From: Nocardia elegans NBRC 108235
Lineage (GTDB): Bacteria > Actinomycetota > Actinomycetes > Mycobacteriales > Mycobacteriaceae
Assembly: GCF_001612845.1 (NCBI RefSeq)
Contig: NZ_BDBF01000006.1
Location: 186,001-250,000 of the forward strand
Reading direction: 5' to 3'
DNA: 64,000 nt
Shown here: one piece after another, positions 25,611-34,046 of the stretch
Position numbering within the stretch: the stretch's first letter is position 1
Layout of the letters: every line of letters begins with the position of its first letter
The notes under the pieces: model-generated
Told to the model about the DNA's origin: nothing
Seen by the model: only the letters and a program-made list of their open reading frames with translations
Databases searched by the model: none
Made by a program: the position numbers and the translations under genes

Positions 25611-25694
25611 GGTGCCTCCATCTGTGCCTCTTACCGGACCGAGCCTTGTCACGGGGGGTGCTTTCGATACTTCACCGATCCGTGGCCCCTGTCA

Positions 25695-25714
25695 CATAGT
25701 TAAGATAGTACTAT
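25695..25714. promoter_or_regulatory. Divergent promoter palindrome ATAGTACTAT with adjacent CATAGTTAA
   Basis: CATAGTTAA (25695-25703) runs straight into the perfect palindrome ATAGTACTAT (25705-25714) in the gap between the small unknown/ligase pair and the SDR/FadE operon. The first element matches the recurring island motif, so one regulator could switch both operons. Confidence 0.45.
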
Positions 25715-25810
25715 AAGTGAGCGAAGCAAGACCCACCACACACCTTCGTGGGAACCCCCCGCCTGGCGGCCGTCATCCGGGCCCGGCGAATCAGCGGACA
25801 GGAAGCGCAT

Positions 25811-26569
25811 ATGGAGATCAACGGTAAGAACGCGATCGTCGTCGGCGGCGCCTCGGGTATGGGCAAGGCCAGCGCGCAGGCCCTCACCGCGGCGGGGGCG
25901 AAGGTCGCGATCCTCGACCGGGAGTCCAGCGATGGCAAGGCGGTCGCCGAGGAGATCGGTGGCATCTTCCACGCCATCGACATCACCGATTTCGAGGGCG
26001 CCGGGGCCACCCTCGCGGCCGCCGAGGCCGAATTGGGCAGCCTGCACATCGCCGTCAACACCGCGGGTGGCGGCACCGTGAAGAAGACCCTCGGCCGCAG
26101 CGGCCCACACGATCTCGAGAGCTTCCGTCAGGTCGTCGATCTGAACCTGATCGCCACGTTCAACCTGAACCGGCTGCAGGCGTTCCACATGAGCAAGAAC
26201 GAGCCCGAGGATTCCGAGCGCGGCGTCATCATCAACACCTCCTCGATCGCGGCGTTCGAGGGGCAGATCGGCCAGGTCGCCTACACCGCCTCGAAGGCCG
26301 GCATCGCGGGGATGGCGCTGGTGATGGCTCGCGACTTGGGCCCGCAGGGGATCCGGGTCCTGGCCATCGCGCCGAGCCTGTTCGCCACCGGCGCCACCGC
26401 GGCGTTCACCGACGAGCAGGTCGCGCCGCTGGTCGCCGATGCCGCGTTCCCGAAGCGGATGGGGCGGCCGGAGGAGTACGCGAAGCTCGCGCTCGCGATC
26501 GTCGACAATCAGATGCTGAACGGTCAGTGCTTGCGCCTGGACGCCGGCCAGCGGTTCGCGCCCCGCTGA
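25811..26569 (+). CDS. Short-chain dehydrogenase, HSD10-like 3-hydroxyacyl-CoA dehydrogenase
   Basis: 252 residues. The nucleotide motif is GGASGMGKA, VNTAGGG replaces the usual NNAG, and the catalytic Ser (NTSSIAAFEGQIGQ) and Tyr-Lys (YTASKAG) are present. The stretches VIINTSSIAAFEGQIGQVAY and MARDLGPQGIRVLAIAP closely recall human type 2 3-hydroxyacyl-CoA dehydrogenase (HSD17B10). This suggests NAD-dependent oxidation of a 3-hydroxyacyl-CoA, possibly branched or steroid-like. AGGAAG precedes ATG 25811. It is 29 bp before the fused acyl-CoA dehydrogenase, so the two form an operon covering two steps of beta-oxidation. Confidence 0.9.
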   Translation: MEINGKNAIVVGGASGMGKASAQALTAAGAKVAILDRESSDGKAVAEEIGGIFHAIDITDFEGAGATLAAAEAELGSLHIAVNTAGGGTVKKTLGRSGPHDLESFRQVVDLNLIATFNLNRLQAFHMSKNEPEDSERGVIINTSSIAAFEGQIGQVAYTASKAGIAGMALVMARDLGPQGIRVLAIAPSLFATGATAAFTDEQVAPLVADAAFPKRMGRPEEYAKLALAIVDNQMLNGQCLRLDAGQRFAPR

Positions 26570-26598
26570 TTTCGATTCGCACCAGCTAGGAGATTCCC

Positions 26599-28740
26599 AT
26601 GCCGTTGGCACTGACCGAGGACCACCTCGCCATCGCGGAGGCGGTCCGATCCTTCCTCACCGATCAGAAGGCACACGACCTCGCGCGCCGTCTGCTCGAC
26701 GATCCGGAAACCGACGTCGCCGGGCTGTGGAAACAGCTCGCCGGTCTCGGCTGGCTCGGGTTGCATCTGCCGAGCGAATTCGGTGGCGACGATTACGGGC
26801 TGCCCGAATTGGCCGTCGTCGCGGAGGAACTCGGCGCCGTGGTCGCGCCGCTGCCGTTCATTGCGACCGTCGTCGCCTCGTCCGTACTCGCCGCCTCCGG
26901 CGCCGATGCCGCGAAGAAGGCGCTGCTGCCCGGTTTCGCGGACGGCTCGTGGACAGCGGGGCTCGGTCTGCGTGGCACGCTGGTAGCCGATGATTCGGGC
27001 GCGGTGAGCGGTGATGCCGGTTACGTCGTCGGCGCGGGCTCGGCAACCCTGCTCGCGGTGCGCGTCGGAGACGATATCGCTCTGGTGGCGGCAGCCGCCG
27101 ACGGAGTCGGCTCGCAGGCCGTCGAGGCGCTCGATCCCACCCTGCAGATCCGCACCGTACGACTACGGAACGTCACCCCCGAAGCACTCCTGCCGGGTGC
27201 GGCCGCGACCGCCGTCCGCACTGCCCGCACCCTCGGCGCCGCGGAGGCCGCCGGCGGCGCCCGGGCCACGCTCGAGCACGCGCTCGGCTACGCGAAGGTG
27301 CGTGAGCAGTTCGGCCGCACCATCGGCTCCTTCCAGGCGGTCAAACACCACCTGGCGAATATGCTGGCCGGTTCCGAACTCGCCGTCGCCACGGCCTGGG
27401 ATGCCGCCCGCGCGGGTGTGCACGGCGAACAGGGCACGCTGAGCGCAAGTGTCGCGGGGGCGACCGCCTACGACGAATACGTCCGCAATGCCGAGAAGAG
27501 CCTGCAGGTCCACGGCGGTATCGGCTTCACCTGGGAACACGACTGCCATCTGTATCTGCGCCGCGCCCAAAGCATTCGAGCCTTGTTCGGGGCGGTGGAC
27601 GACGCCTTGGCGGAGGTGTACGCGAGCGCGGTCGCGGGGGTGCGCCGCGAATACACGGTCGACCTGCCGCCGGAGGCCGAGAAGTTTCGTACCGAAGCGG
27701 CCGGCTTCGTCGCCGAATTGCGCGCCGCGCCGGAGCCCGACCGGCGCCGGATGCTGGTCGACTCGGGCTATCTGATGCCGCACTGGCGCAAGCCTTTCGG
27801 CCGCGAGGCCGGCCCCGTCGAACAACTCGTCATCGACGAGGAGTTCGCCGATGTGGAGTTGCCGAATCTGGGTATCGGCGCGTGGGTGACGCTGACGCTC
27901 AGCCAGCACGGCACGCCCGAACAGGTCGAGCGGTGGATCCGCCCGAGCCTGCTCGGCGAGTTGGTGTGGTGTCAGTTGTTCTCCGAACCCGGTGCGGGAT
28001 CGGATGCGGCCGCGGTCAGCACGCGGGGCGTGCGGGTCGAGGGCGGCTGGCGGGTGACCGGGCAGAAGGTGTGGACCTCGAACGCGCAGAACTGCAACCG
28101 CGGTCTGGCCACGATCAGGACCGATCGAAACGCACCGAAACACAAGGGCATCACGGCGATGGTCATCGATCTCGAGGCGCCGGGTGTCGAGGTGCGCCCG
28201 CTGCGCGAGATCACCGGCGACGCGGTGTTCAACGAGGTGTTCTTAGACGATGTCTTCGTTCCCGACTCCGACGTCGTCGGCGACGTGAACAACGGCTGGA
28301 TCGTGGCCCGGGCGACCCTCGGCAACGAGCGCGTCTCCATCGGCGGCATGGCGCACGGCCGCACACCCTTCGATCTGATCGATCTGGTCCATCTCGGCGG
28401 CGACAGCACCGCGGCGATACGCGAAGTCGCGGGCCTGCTCGCCAAAGAGCAGGCACTGCAGGTGCTGAACCTGCGCCACGTCGCACGCGCCGTGACAGGT
28501 GCTGCCCCAGGTCCCGAGGGCAGCGTCACCAAGATGCTCTCGGCCGAACATCTGCAGCACACCGCCGAGGCGGGTATGCGGCTCGCGGGCGAGGCTGCGG
28601 TGGTCGGTCAGCTTCCCGAGGTGAGTCGCGACTATCTGTTCGGGCGGGCACACACCATCGCGGGTGGCACCTCGGAGATCAACCGCAACGTGATCGCCGA
28701 GCGGCTGCTGGGACTGCCCCGGGAACAGCTCGCACGATGA
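26599..28740 (+). CDS. Fused two-domain acyl-CoA dehydrogenase (FadE34/FadE6-like)
   Basis: 713 residues made of two acyl-CoA dehydrogenase modules (about 1-345 and 355-713). The first half keeps FGRTIGSFQAVKHHLANM and QVHGGIGFTWEHD but no catalytic base that I can see. The second has FSEPGAGSD, VWTSNAQN and Glu577 in LGNERVSIGG, at the isovaleryl-type position, while the MCAD-type site reads AGGTSEI. So one active site per chain is expected, like a linked alpha-beta pair. Mycobacterial FadE34, which acts on bulky steroid side chains, has this build. It is in an operon with the HSD10-like SDR. Confidence 0.9.
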   Translation: MPLALTEDHLAIAEAVRSFLTDQKAHDLARRLLDDPETDVAGLWKQLAGLGWLGLHLPSEFGGDDYGLPELAVVAEELGAVVAPLPFIATVVASSVLAASGADAAKKALLPGFADGSWTAGLGLRGTLVADDSGAVSGDAGYVVGAGSATLLAVRVGDDIALVAAAADGVGSQAVEALDPTLQIRTVRLRNVTPEALLPGAAATAVRTARTLGAAEAAGGARATLEHALGYAKVREQFGRTIGSFQAVKHHLANMLAGSELAVATAWDAARAGVHGEQGTLSASVAGATAYDEYVRNAEKSLQVHGGIGFTWEHDCHLYLRRAQSIRALFGAVDDALAEVYASAVAGVRREYTVDLPPEAEKFRTEAAGFVAELRAAPEPDRRRMLVDSGYLMPHWRKPFGREAGPVEQLVIDEEFADVELPNLGIGAWVTLTLSQHGTPEQVERWIRPSLLGELVWCQLFSEPGAGSDAAAVSTRGVRVEGGWRVTGQKVWTSNAQNCNRGLATIRTDRNAPKHKGITAMVIDLEAPGVEVRPLREITGDAVFNEVFLDDVFVPDSDVVGDVNNGWIVARATLGNERVSIGGMAHGRTPFDLIDLVHLGGDSTAAIREVAGLLAKEQALQVLNLRHVARAVTGAAPGPEGSVTKMLSAEHLQHTAEAGMRLAGEAAVVGQLPEVSRDYLFGRAHTIAGGTSEINRNVIAERLLGLPREQLAR

Positions 28741-28763
28741 CCCCGGACTCCCGATAGGGCGAG

Positions 28764-28790
28764 GGCCCCGCATCATTCGATGCCGGGGCC
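28764..28790. terminator. Terminator hairpin after the fused FadE
   Basis: GGCCCCGCATC (28764-28774) pairs with GATGC-C-GGGGCC (28779-28790), with a one-base bulge and a short loop, 24 bp past the fused FadE stop. Confidence 0.7.
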
Positions 28791-28823
28791 TTCGCCGTTG
28801 CTGCGATCGATTGCGCGACAAGT

Positions 28824-28846
28824 ATCACCTAGTTATACACTTAGGC
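28824..28846. promoter_or_regulatory. TesB promoter with operator-like motif
   Basis: ATCACCTAGTTATA (28824-28837), directly before ACTTAGGCG, matches 11 of 13 bases of the palindrome ATCACTTAGTGAT at 2671. It ends within 12 bp of the thioesterase ATG, leaving little room for a ribosome site, so the transcript may be leaderless. Confidence 0.45.
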
Positions 28847-28848
28847 GT

Positions 28849-29751
28849 ATGTCCAGCATCCCCGAGACCGGCGCCGTCGATCTACTACACGGTCACCGCC
28901 CACCGCTGCGGCGCATCCTCGAACTCGAGGAGGTCGACACCGATCTCTACCTGGGCCGCTCCTACAACGACGCGGCGTTGCGTATCTACGGCGGACAGGC
29001 CGTCGCTCAAGCCCTGATCGCCGCCGGACGGACGGTGCCCCCGGAGCGCCGGGCACATTCGCTGCACGGACATTTCATACACCCCGGCAATCCGCAGGCG
29101 CCGGTGCTCTACCACGTCGAAAGAGTCAGGGACGGTGGGAGTTTCACGACCCGATCGGTGCGGGCCACCCAAGGTGGGGTGACCATCTTCCTGCTGACCA
29201 CATCTTTCCAGCGACCCGAGCAGGGGTTCTCGCACCAAGCCCGCGAAACCACCGCCCCTGCCCCCGAACAGCTTCCCGCGTTCGAAGATTCGGTGGACTC
29301 CGCCTATCTGGCCGACGCCGCGTGGCTGCCACAGCTGCGCGCGAATGTCGCCGTCGAGTTCCGGTTCCCGGAGGAGTATCCGCGAATTGCCAACGCGCGC
29401 GGCGAATCCCGGCCACCGCGCCAGCGAGCCTGGGTCCGCACCGCCACCGCGCTCGCTGACGACCCCTTGGTCCAGGCGGCGGGGTTCGCCTACACCTCGG
29501 ACCTGTTCCTGCTGTCGTCGGCGCTACCTCCGCACGCCGTCACCATCGATGAGCCGGGTATGCAGCTGGCCAGCCTCGACCACTCGGTGTGGTTGCACGC
29601 GGACTTCCGCTCCGACGAGTGGCACCTCTACGAACAGGAAGGGTTGTGGACCGGCGGTGGGCGTGGCCTGGCCCGCGGCCACCTCTACGACCGCGACGGC
29701 GTGCTGGTGGCCAGCACCATGCAGGAGGGGCTGCTACGCCTGCGGAAGTAG
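28849..29751 (+). CDS. tesB: Acyl-CoA thioesterase II (TesB family)
   Basis: 300-residue double hot-dog enzyme that hydrolyses acyl-CoA to free acid and CoA. Family features are LYLGRSYNDAALRIYGGQAV in the first half, SLDHSVWLHADF (the Asp of the catalytic triad), and STMQEGLLR with the catalytic Gln near the C-terminus. No clear Shine-Dalgarno lies before ATG 28849, and an operator-like AT-rich motif sits immediately upstream. It probably balances the CoA pool or releases product acids during catabolism. It converges with a crotonase gene, with only 7 bp between stops. Confidence 0.9.
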   Translation: MSSIPETGAVDLLHGHRPPLRRILELEEVDTDLYLGRSYNDAALRIYGGQAVAQALIAAGRTVPPERRAHSLHGHFIHPGNPQAPVLYHVERVRDGGSFTTRSVRATQGGVTIFLLTTSFQRPEQGFSHQARETTAPAPEQLPAFEDSVDSAYLADAAWLPQLRANVAVEFRFPEEYPRIANARGESRPPRQRAWVRTATALADDPLVQAAGFAYTSDLFLLSSALPPHAVTIDEPGMQLASLDHSVWLHADFRSDEWHLYEQEGLWTGGGRGLARGHLYDRDGVLVASTMQEGLLRLRK

Positions 29752-29758
29752 CCGCAAC

Positions 29759-30571
29759 TCACCCGTGGCGCACGCTCTGATTCTGTGCGCGCCCCCGGTC
29801 GATGACGGCGTTGCGGCGGTCGGCGACCTGGGACGGATCGAACTGCGCCATCCATGCCCGCGACGTGGCGTCTTCGACGTCGAGCGCCGGATCGACGAGA
29901 TGGGCCTCGGCGAGCCGGTAGGACTCGAGCAACGTGCGGACGCCGTTCTGGTCGTTTCCGACCACCGATACCGCGACTTCCATCGCGGTCGGCAGCAGCT
30001 GGTCGTGTGCGACCACCTCGGTCACCAGTCCGATGCGCAGGGCGGTTGCGGCATCGACGAAATCCCCCGACAGACTCATCCGGCGAGCGAAGCCGCGCCC
30101 GACCGCCGCGGGCAGCCGTGAGGTGAGGCCCCAGCCGGGCAACACACCGACTCGAGCGTGGGTGTCGGCGAATCTCGCACGCTCGGAGGCGATCAGGAAG
30201 TCGCACGCGAGAGCCAGCTCCAATCCGCCGGTGATCGCCGCACCGTTGACGGCGCCGATCACGGGCTTGGACAGCGGACGCCATGGGTGACCGACCGGGA
30301 CTTCCGCAGCGGCGATCCGGGCGGCATTGTCTCCGGTCGCACCCAGCTCACGCAGATCCAGCCCCGCACAGAACGCCGGATCGGCGCCGGTCAGAATGAT
30401 CACATCCACCCGGGCATCGTCGTCGGCGGCGGTGAGTTCGTGGCGCAATGCCTCGATCAGACTGCTGGTCAACGCATTTCGCGCCGCCGGGCGGTTCAGG
30501 GTGAGGATGCGAACCCCGCCCCGCTGTTCGGTGAGCAGTATCGGCCCCATCGAATTATCGGCATTGGTCAT
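29759..30571 (-). CDS. Enoyl-CoA hydratase/isomerase family protein
   Basis: 270-residue crotonase. LNRPAARNALTSSLIEAL and DPAFCAGLDLRELG form the CoA site. ITGGLELALACDF keeps the first catalytic Glu, while the second (PE in rat crotonase) is replaced (DTHARVGVLPGWG), a change common in actinobacterial paralogues and in isomerases. It would hydrate or isomerise an enoyl-CoA. It is divergent from a second crotonase at 30700. The gap between them carries AATCTAAGTTATC, an operator-like motif. Confidence 0.88.
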   Translation of the reverse strand: MTNADNSMGPILLTEQRGGVRILTLNRPAARNALTSSLIEALRHELTAADDDARVDVIILTGADPAFCAGLDLRELGATGDNAARIAAAEVPVGHPWRPLSKPVIGAVNGAAITGGLELALACDFLIASERARFADTHARVGVLPGWGLTSRLPAAVGRGFARRMSLSGDFVDAATALRIGLVTEVVAHDQLLPTAMEVAVSVVGNDQNGVRTLLESYRLAEAHLVDPALDVEDATSRAWMAQFDPSQVADRRNAVIDRGRAQNQSVRHG

Positions 30572-30629
30572 TTGCGCTCCTCGTCGAGTTCACGGCCGAT
30601 TTCCTGCCACCAATCCTACGCCACTTGTT

Positions 30630-30642
30630 AATCTAAGTTATC
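30630..30642. promoter_or_regulatory. AATCTAAGTTATC motif between divergent crotonase genes
   Basis: The core CTAAGTTAT (30633-30641) is identical to that at 770-778. It lies 59 bp from the minus-strand crotonase start and 59 bp from the plus-strand one, so it is centrally placed to control both. Confidence 0.45.
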
Positions 30643-30699
30643 TACGTGCAGCGGACGACAGCACTTTCCATCTGCACCCGCGCGGCCCGAGGAGCATCA

Positions 30700-31449
30700 G
30701 TGAGCGTCACGATCGACAGAGTCGAACACGCCGCAGTCGTCACCCTGCGCTGGCCCGAGCGGCGAAACGCCCTCGGGCCACAGGAGGCCGGCGAAGTCGC
30801 CGAGGCGATCGGGGAAGCGGCAGCCAGTGATGCCGCAGCCTTGGTGCTGACCGGGGAAAGGGCCTTCTGCGCCGGCGGTGATCTGCCCTCGATCCTGTCG
30901 GCGATCGACGGTGCCGCCCCCGCGGACGTCGAACGCATCGTGTACGACCGCTTCCAGAAACTCGCCCGGGCACTGCGCGGATCCCGCATCCCCACGATCG
31001 CCGCGGTGAACGGCGCCGCCATCGGCCTCGGACTCGACCTCGCCCTATGGTGCGATCGGCGATTCGTGGCCCCCTCGGCGCGACTGGGCCAGGGCTGGGC
31101 GCGTATGGGGCTGATACCCGGGACAGGTGGCGCCGCCTTGCTCGAGCGCCTGGCGCCCGGCCTGCTCTGGAAATTGCTGGGCACCGGCGGTGACCTCACC
31201 GTCGAGGAAGCCGCCGCTCACGGAATCGCCGAGGTCGCCGCAGATCCCGTCGCGGCAGCTGTCGAGTTCGCGTCGGCACTGTCCCGCGCGGGCACAGACG
31301 CCCTGGCCGGATACGTAGAGCTCACCCGAACCGGATTGCCGGACGACCACTACCTCCACGAATGCGCCCGGCTCCAGTCACACCGACTCACCTCGGCCGA
31401 TTTCGCCCATCGGGTGGAGCGCTCCGGGCTGACCGCCAGGAATACGTAA
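30700..31449 (+). CDS. Enoyl-CoA hydratase/isomerase family protein
   Basis: 249-residue crotonase-fold protein. RWPERRNALGPQEAGE and ERAFCAGGDLPSIL mark the CoA/oxyanion region. The first catalytic Glu is Asp here (GLGLDLALWCD), and the second site reads QGWARMGLIPG, so activity may differ from hydration. GTG 30700 after GAGGAGC is preferred to the earlier GTG at 30646, which lies only 4 bp after the operator-like motif and would leave no leader. The product role is unclear. It may be an isomerase or dehalogenase-type crotonase. Confidence 0.82.
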   Translation: MSVTIDRVEHAAVVTLRWPERRNALGPQEAGEVAEAIGEAAASDAAALVLTGERAFCAGGDLPSILSAIDGAAPADVERIVYDRFQKLARALRGSRIPTIAAVNGAAIGLGLDLALWCDRRFVAPSARLGQGWARMGLIPGTGGAALLERLAPGLLWKLLGTGGDLTVEEAAAHGIAEVAADPVAAAVEFASALSRAGTDALAGYVELTRTGLPDDHYLHECARLQSHRLTSADFAHRVERSGLTARNT

Positions 31450-31565
31450 TCGCGATACCGACCGCGCGATCGCACTGCACCCCCGCCACCGACGACGAAT
31501 TCATCGGGCGAGGATCTTTCCGGGGTCCACGTTCCGGTACCGGAGCACGGCTATGTATCCCGCAG

Positions 31566-31574
31566 TGATAACTT
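31566..31574 (-). promoter_or_regulatory. GTAAGTTAT motif (minus strand) upstream of the DUF2889 gene
   Basis: ATAACTTAC on the plus strand, within AGTGATAACTTACCAAGTAC, is a reverse copy of the recurring island motif, about 90 bp before the DUF2889 start. The 214-bp gap from 31450 otherwise shows no gene. Confidence 0.35.
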
Positions 31575-31663
31575 ACCAAGTACACCTCGTGCTCGGGGCA
31601 AAGGTTCGCCTCGACGGCATCGTGAAGTGAGCCGGTGCGCGACCGATTCGAAGGAGGTCCGTC

Positions 31664-32680
31664 TTGGTTGTCGAGATACCGTTCGGCCTCGTTGCCAGAG
31701 GCCCGGCCGACCCGACTCCGCTGCGCCGGCCCGGATCCGTGCGGCGCACCTCGAGTATCGACATGCACTGGCCCGACGGCCCCGGCACTCAGCTCCGAAT
31801 GCTCGGGCGCGCACGAGATCTGTTGACCCCCAACGACGGTCGCGATCCGATCGTGCTGCGCGAGGACAGCATGCGCGCAGGCGTGAACTCCGCTACCCGC
31901 ACGATCGAGGATATAGCGGCAACCCCCGCTCGCGCGAATCTGACGCAGCTGATCGGTGCCCGCGGCGGCGGCAATTCCCGCGCGGTGCTCGCCGAGGCGA
32001 TGGCCGACGAGGCCGCGGCCGGCACTCCGCTGTATCTGTTGTTGGACGATATCGCGGGCTGCTCACTCATCGCCGGGTTCGCTTATTCCCGATGGATCGA
32101 CCGCGACCTGCTCATGCGGGAAATCAGTGCCGCGCCGGTGCGCGATATGACCGGTATCTGCACGGGATTCCAGCCCGGTTCCGGCGCCCTGATGCCCGAC
32201 GGCTCATCCGCATGGAACCACCAGGTCCAGCCGGTAGAACCGCTTCCCCGACCCGGCGATCCGGTGAGTTGGCATGCGCTGGAAGAGATCACGGAGATGG
32301 CGATGCGCCGGGCCCGCCGCATCGACGTGCACGTCGGCGAGGTGATCACGATCGACTCGATGTTCCAGGACAGTTCGACGGTGCCGACCGGCGGCCGCGT
32401 CGCGGTGCACGAGTATCGGCTCACCGCCACCGCGGATCCGGCCTCCGGTGAATTGCTCACGATCGATGCCGACCCCCGAGTGCTGCCCTACGACGAGTGC
32501 CCCCTCGCCTCCCGCAATGTCGAAAAGATCCTCGGCACACCGCTTTCCGAGTTGCGCACCGTCGTGCTGGATACGTTCCCCGGCACCGAGGGCTGTACAC
32601 ACCTCAACGACGCGATGCGCGCGCTCGCGGAGGTTCCCACCCTGGTCCGCGCCCTGCACGATGATAGCGATCGCCGCTGA
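31664..32680 (+). CDS. DUF2889 family protein
   Basis: 338 residues of the uncharacterised DUF2889 family, recognised from RRTSSIDMHWPDG near residue 27, the central GICTGFQPGSGAL and the C-terminal FPGTEGCTHLNDAMRALAEV. There are no membrane spans and no known catalytic motif. The conserved Cys-x-His and His-rich end could bind metal, but that is a guess. TTG 31664 is taken as the start because AAGGAGG lies 6 bp upstream and no ATG or GTG fits. The family is often near CoA-dependent catabolic genes, as here. It converges on a TetR gene. Confidence 0.8.
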   Translation: MVVEIPFGLVARGPADPTPLRRPGSVRRTSSIDMHWPDGPGTQLRMLGRARDLLTPNDGRDPIVLREDSMRAGVNSATRTIEDIAATPARANLTQLIGARGGGNSRAVLAEAMADEAAAGTPLYLLLDDIAGCSLIAGFAYSRWIDRDLLMREISAAPVRDMTGICTGFQPGSGALMPDGSSAWNHQVQPVEPLPRPGDPVSWHALEEITEMAMRRARRIDVHVGEVITIDSMFQDSSTVPTGGRVAVHEYRLTATADPASGELLTIDADPRVLPYDECPLASRNVEKILGTPLSELRTVVLDTFPGTEGCTHLNDAMRALAEVPTLVRALHDDSDRR

Positions 32681-32722
32681 ACCGAACCACCACGGCCGCC
32701 GCCCCACGGAACTCTCTGCGGC

Positions 32723-33373
32723 TCAAGCGATTCCGATCCCACCCAGACAGAACCGCAGCAGTTGCTCACGATCAGCCGCCGTCGGCACTGTGCCGCTGTC
32801 GTGATACCGGGAGGTCATGCCGAGCACCAGCGTCTGCACGAACAGCGCATTGCGCTGGTGATCGACCACCCCAGCATCGGCCAGAATCGTGTCGAGAAGG
32901 TCCAGAATCCGCACGAAGCCGACGGGTTCGATCTCACTGTCGCCCCGGGCAACCCGCCCGACATTCCACAGAATCACCGCGCTCAGTTCCGACAGACGAG
33001 CATCTTCGATCTGCGCCAGTACCCCATCGATCCAGGCTCGAATCCGATCGTGCACGCCGGAGTACTTCGATACCCGGTGCTCGAGGTAGCTGTGCAGGGT
33101 CAGCAACCCCTGCTCGTAAGTGGCCACGATGACGTCGTCGCGACTGCGGAAGTGCCGGTAGAACGCTTGATTCGTCACCCCCGCGGCGCGCACGATTTCG
33201 GCAACCGTCGGCACCTCGGTCCGCCCCTTGCGAAGCATGACCTCCTGTGTCGCCCGGATCAGCTCCTTGACCTCGTCGTCGTAGCGCGCCTGCCTGGCCG
33301 GATTGGCGACCCTACGCAGGTGACGACCACCGGAAACCACCGAATCCGCGCCTTTCGGGCTGCCACCGGTCAC
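32723..33373 (-). CDS. TetR family transcriptional regulator
   Basis: 216 residues. The helix-turn-helix reads PTVAEIVRAAGVTNQAFYRHF (about residues 55-75), preceded by a basic N-terminal arm, and the rest is helical. GTG 33373 follows GGGAG. A symmetric site TTGGAA-N6-TTCCAA lies about 30-50 bp upstream and is probably its own operator. The target may be the convergent DUF2889 gene or the promoters of the catabolic genes around it. No other copy of that palindrome was noticed in the window. Confidence 0.88.
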   Translation of the reverse strand: MTGGSPKGADSVVSGGRHLRRVANPARQARYDDEVKELIRATQEVMLRKGRTEVPTVAEIVRAAGVTNQAFYRHFRSRDDVIVATYEQGLLTLHSYLEHRVSKYSGVHDRIRAWIDGVLAQIEDARLSELSAVILWNVGRVARGDSEIEPVGFVRILDLLDTILADAGVVDHQRNALFVQTLVLGMTSRYHDSGTVPTAADREQLLRFCLGGIGIA

Positions 33374-33403
33374 GTGCGGACTCCCTGATCTCAGAACGAC
33401 AGT

Positions 33404-33421
33404 TTGGAAACAGTGTTCCAA
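33404..33421. promoter_or_regulatory. TetR-type operator TTGGAA-N6-TTCCAA
   Basis: Perfect 6-bp arms with a 6-bp spacer (ACAGTG) lie 31-48 bp before the TetR start at 33373. The form GGAAACAGTGTTCC is typical of TetR-family self-regulatory sites. Confidence 0.6.
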
Positions 33422-33443
33422 CTCTAGCGTCGTAATCGAACAC

Positions 33444-33772
33444 CTAGAGGTCGGCTTTCCGCCGGCGGGTTCCGCCGGTTCGATCGCGATAGGCCTCGGC
33501 TTGCGGCTCGATGGCGCGGGCGGCGTTCTCGATCGCGGCGATCAAATCCTTCGCCTCGGCATCGGGCAGGTCCGCGAACAGGCTGCGCAACGTCGGCGTC
33601 GCGTCGAGCGCTGGTGGAATTGGCGAGCAATTCCACCAGCGCGGGCGTCCGTATGCAATCGAGGACGGCGACCTCGCTACCCGGTCAGGGAGTTGTCCAC
33701 GGCCAAATGCATCGAGGTCAACGCGGCATTCGACAACGCTCGACCCAGGCGGCGCAGCTCCGACAGATCCAT
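33444..33772 (-). pseudogene. Possible decayed small gene, two frameshifts
   Basis: Three successive frames on the minus strand read like one protein of about 108 residues. The first runs from ATG 33772 (MDLSELRRLGRALSNAALTS, then MHLAVDNSLTG) to a TAG at 33677. A +1 shift gives SEVAVLDCIRTPALVELLAN, then STS. A second +1 shift near 33614 gives LDATPTLRSLFADLPDAEAK and an amphipathic helix up to the TGA at 33444. I do not recognise the family. A 14-bp perfect inverted repeat lies inside it. It may instead be chance open frames in GC-rich DNA. Confidence 0.35.
33609..33641. repeat. Perfect 14-bp inverted repeat, 5-base loop
   Basis: CGCTGGTGGAATTG (33609-33622) and its exact complement (33628-33641) flank GCGAG. 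There is no U-tract. It lies within the suspected decayed gene and not at a gene end, so it is not an obvious terminator. Confidence 0.7.
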
Positions 33773-34046
33773 CGGCCTCAGTATCCCGAAGCAACTTCCC
33801 ACCGGACCGCGCGGGCCGATCTCCCCGGCGACACCGCGCCGCACGCTTACACCGCACACGCCGGTGGCCGGGGCACACCATCCGCTCCTCCTGCAAGACC
33901 TGGTCGCCGACGGATGTACCCCGTACGCGCTTCGTACTGGCGATTTCGCTGCCCATCCCCTGCCTGGTGATTCCCAGAACGTGGCCCGTGCCGAACCGAA
34001 CCGAAAACGTGCTGCTCGAGTCTGGTCACGTGGTGACGACGCGGCG
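33773..34046. other. Gap without a recognisable gene
   Basis: Together with the remnant at 33444-33772 this makes about 670 bp between the TetR gene and the histidine kinase with no confident gene. Open frames exist on both strands, but none has a ribosome site with a convincing protein. TCGTACGCGCTTCGTACTGG near 33925 contains short repeats of no clear meaning. Confidence 0.4.
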
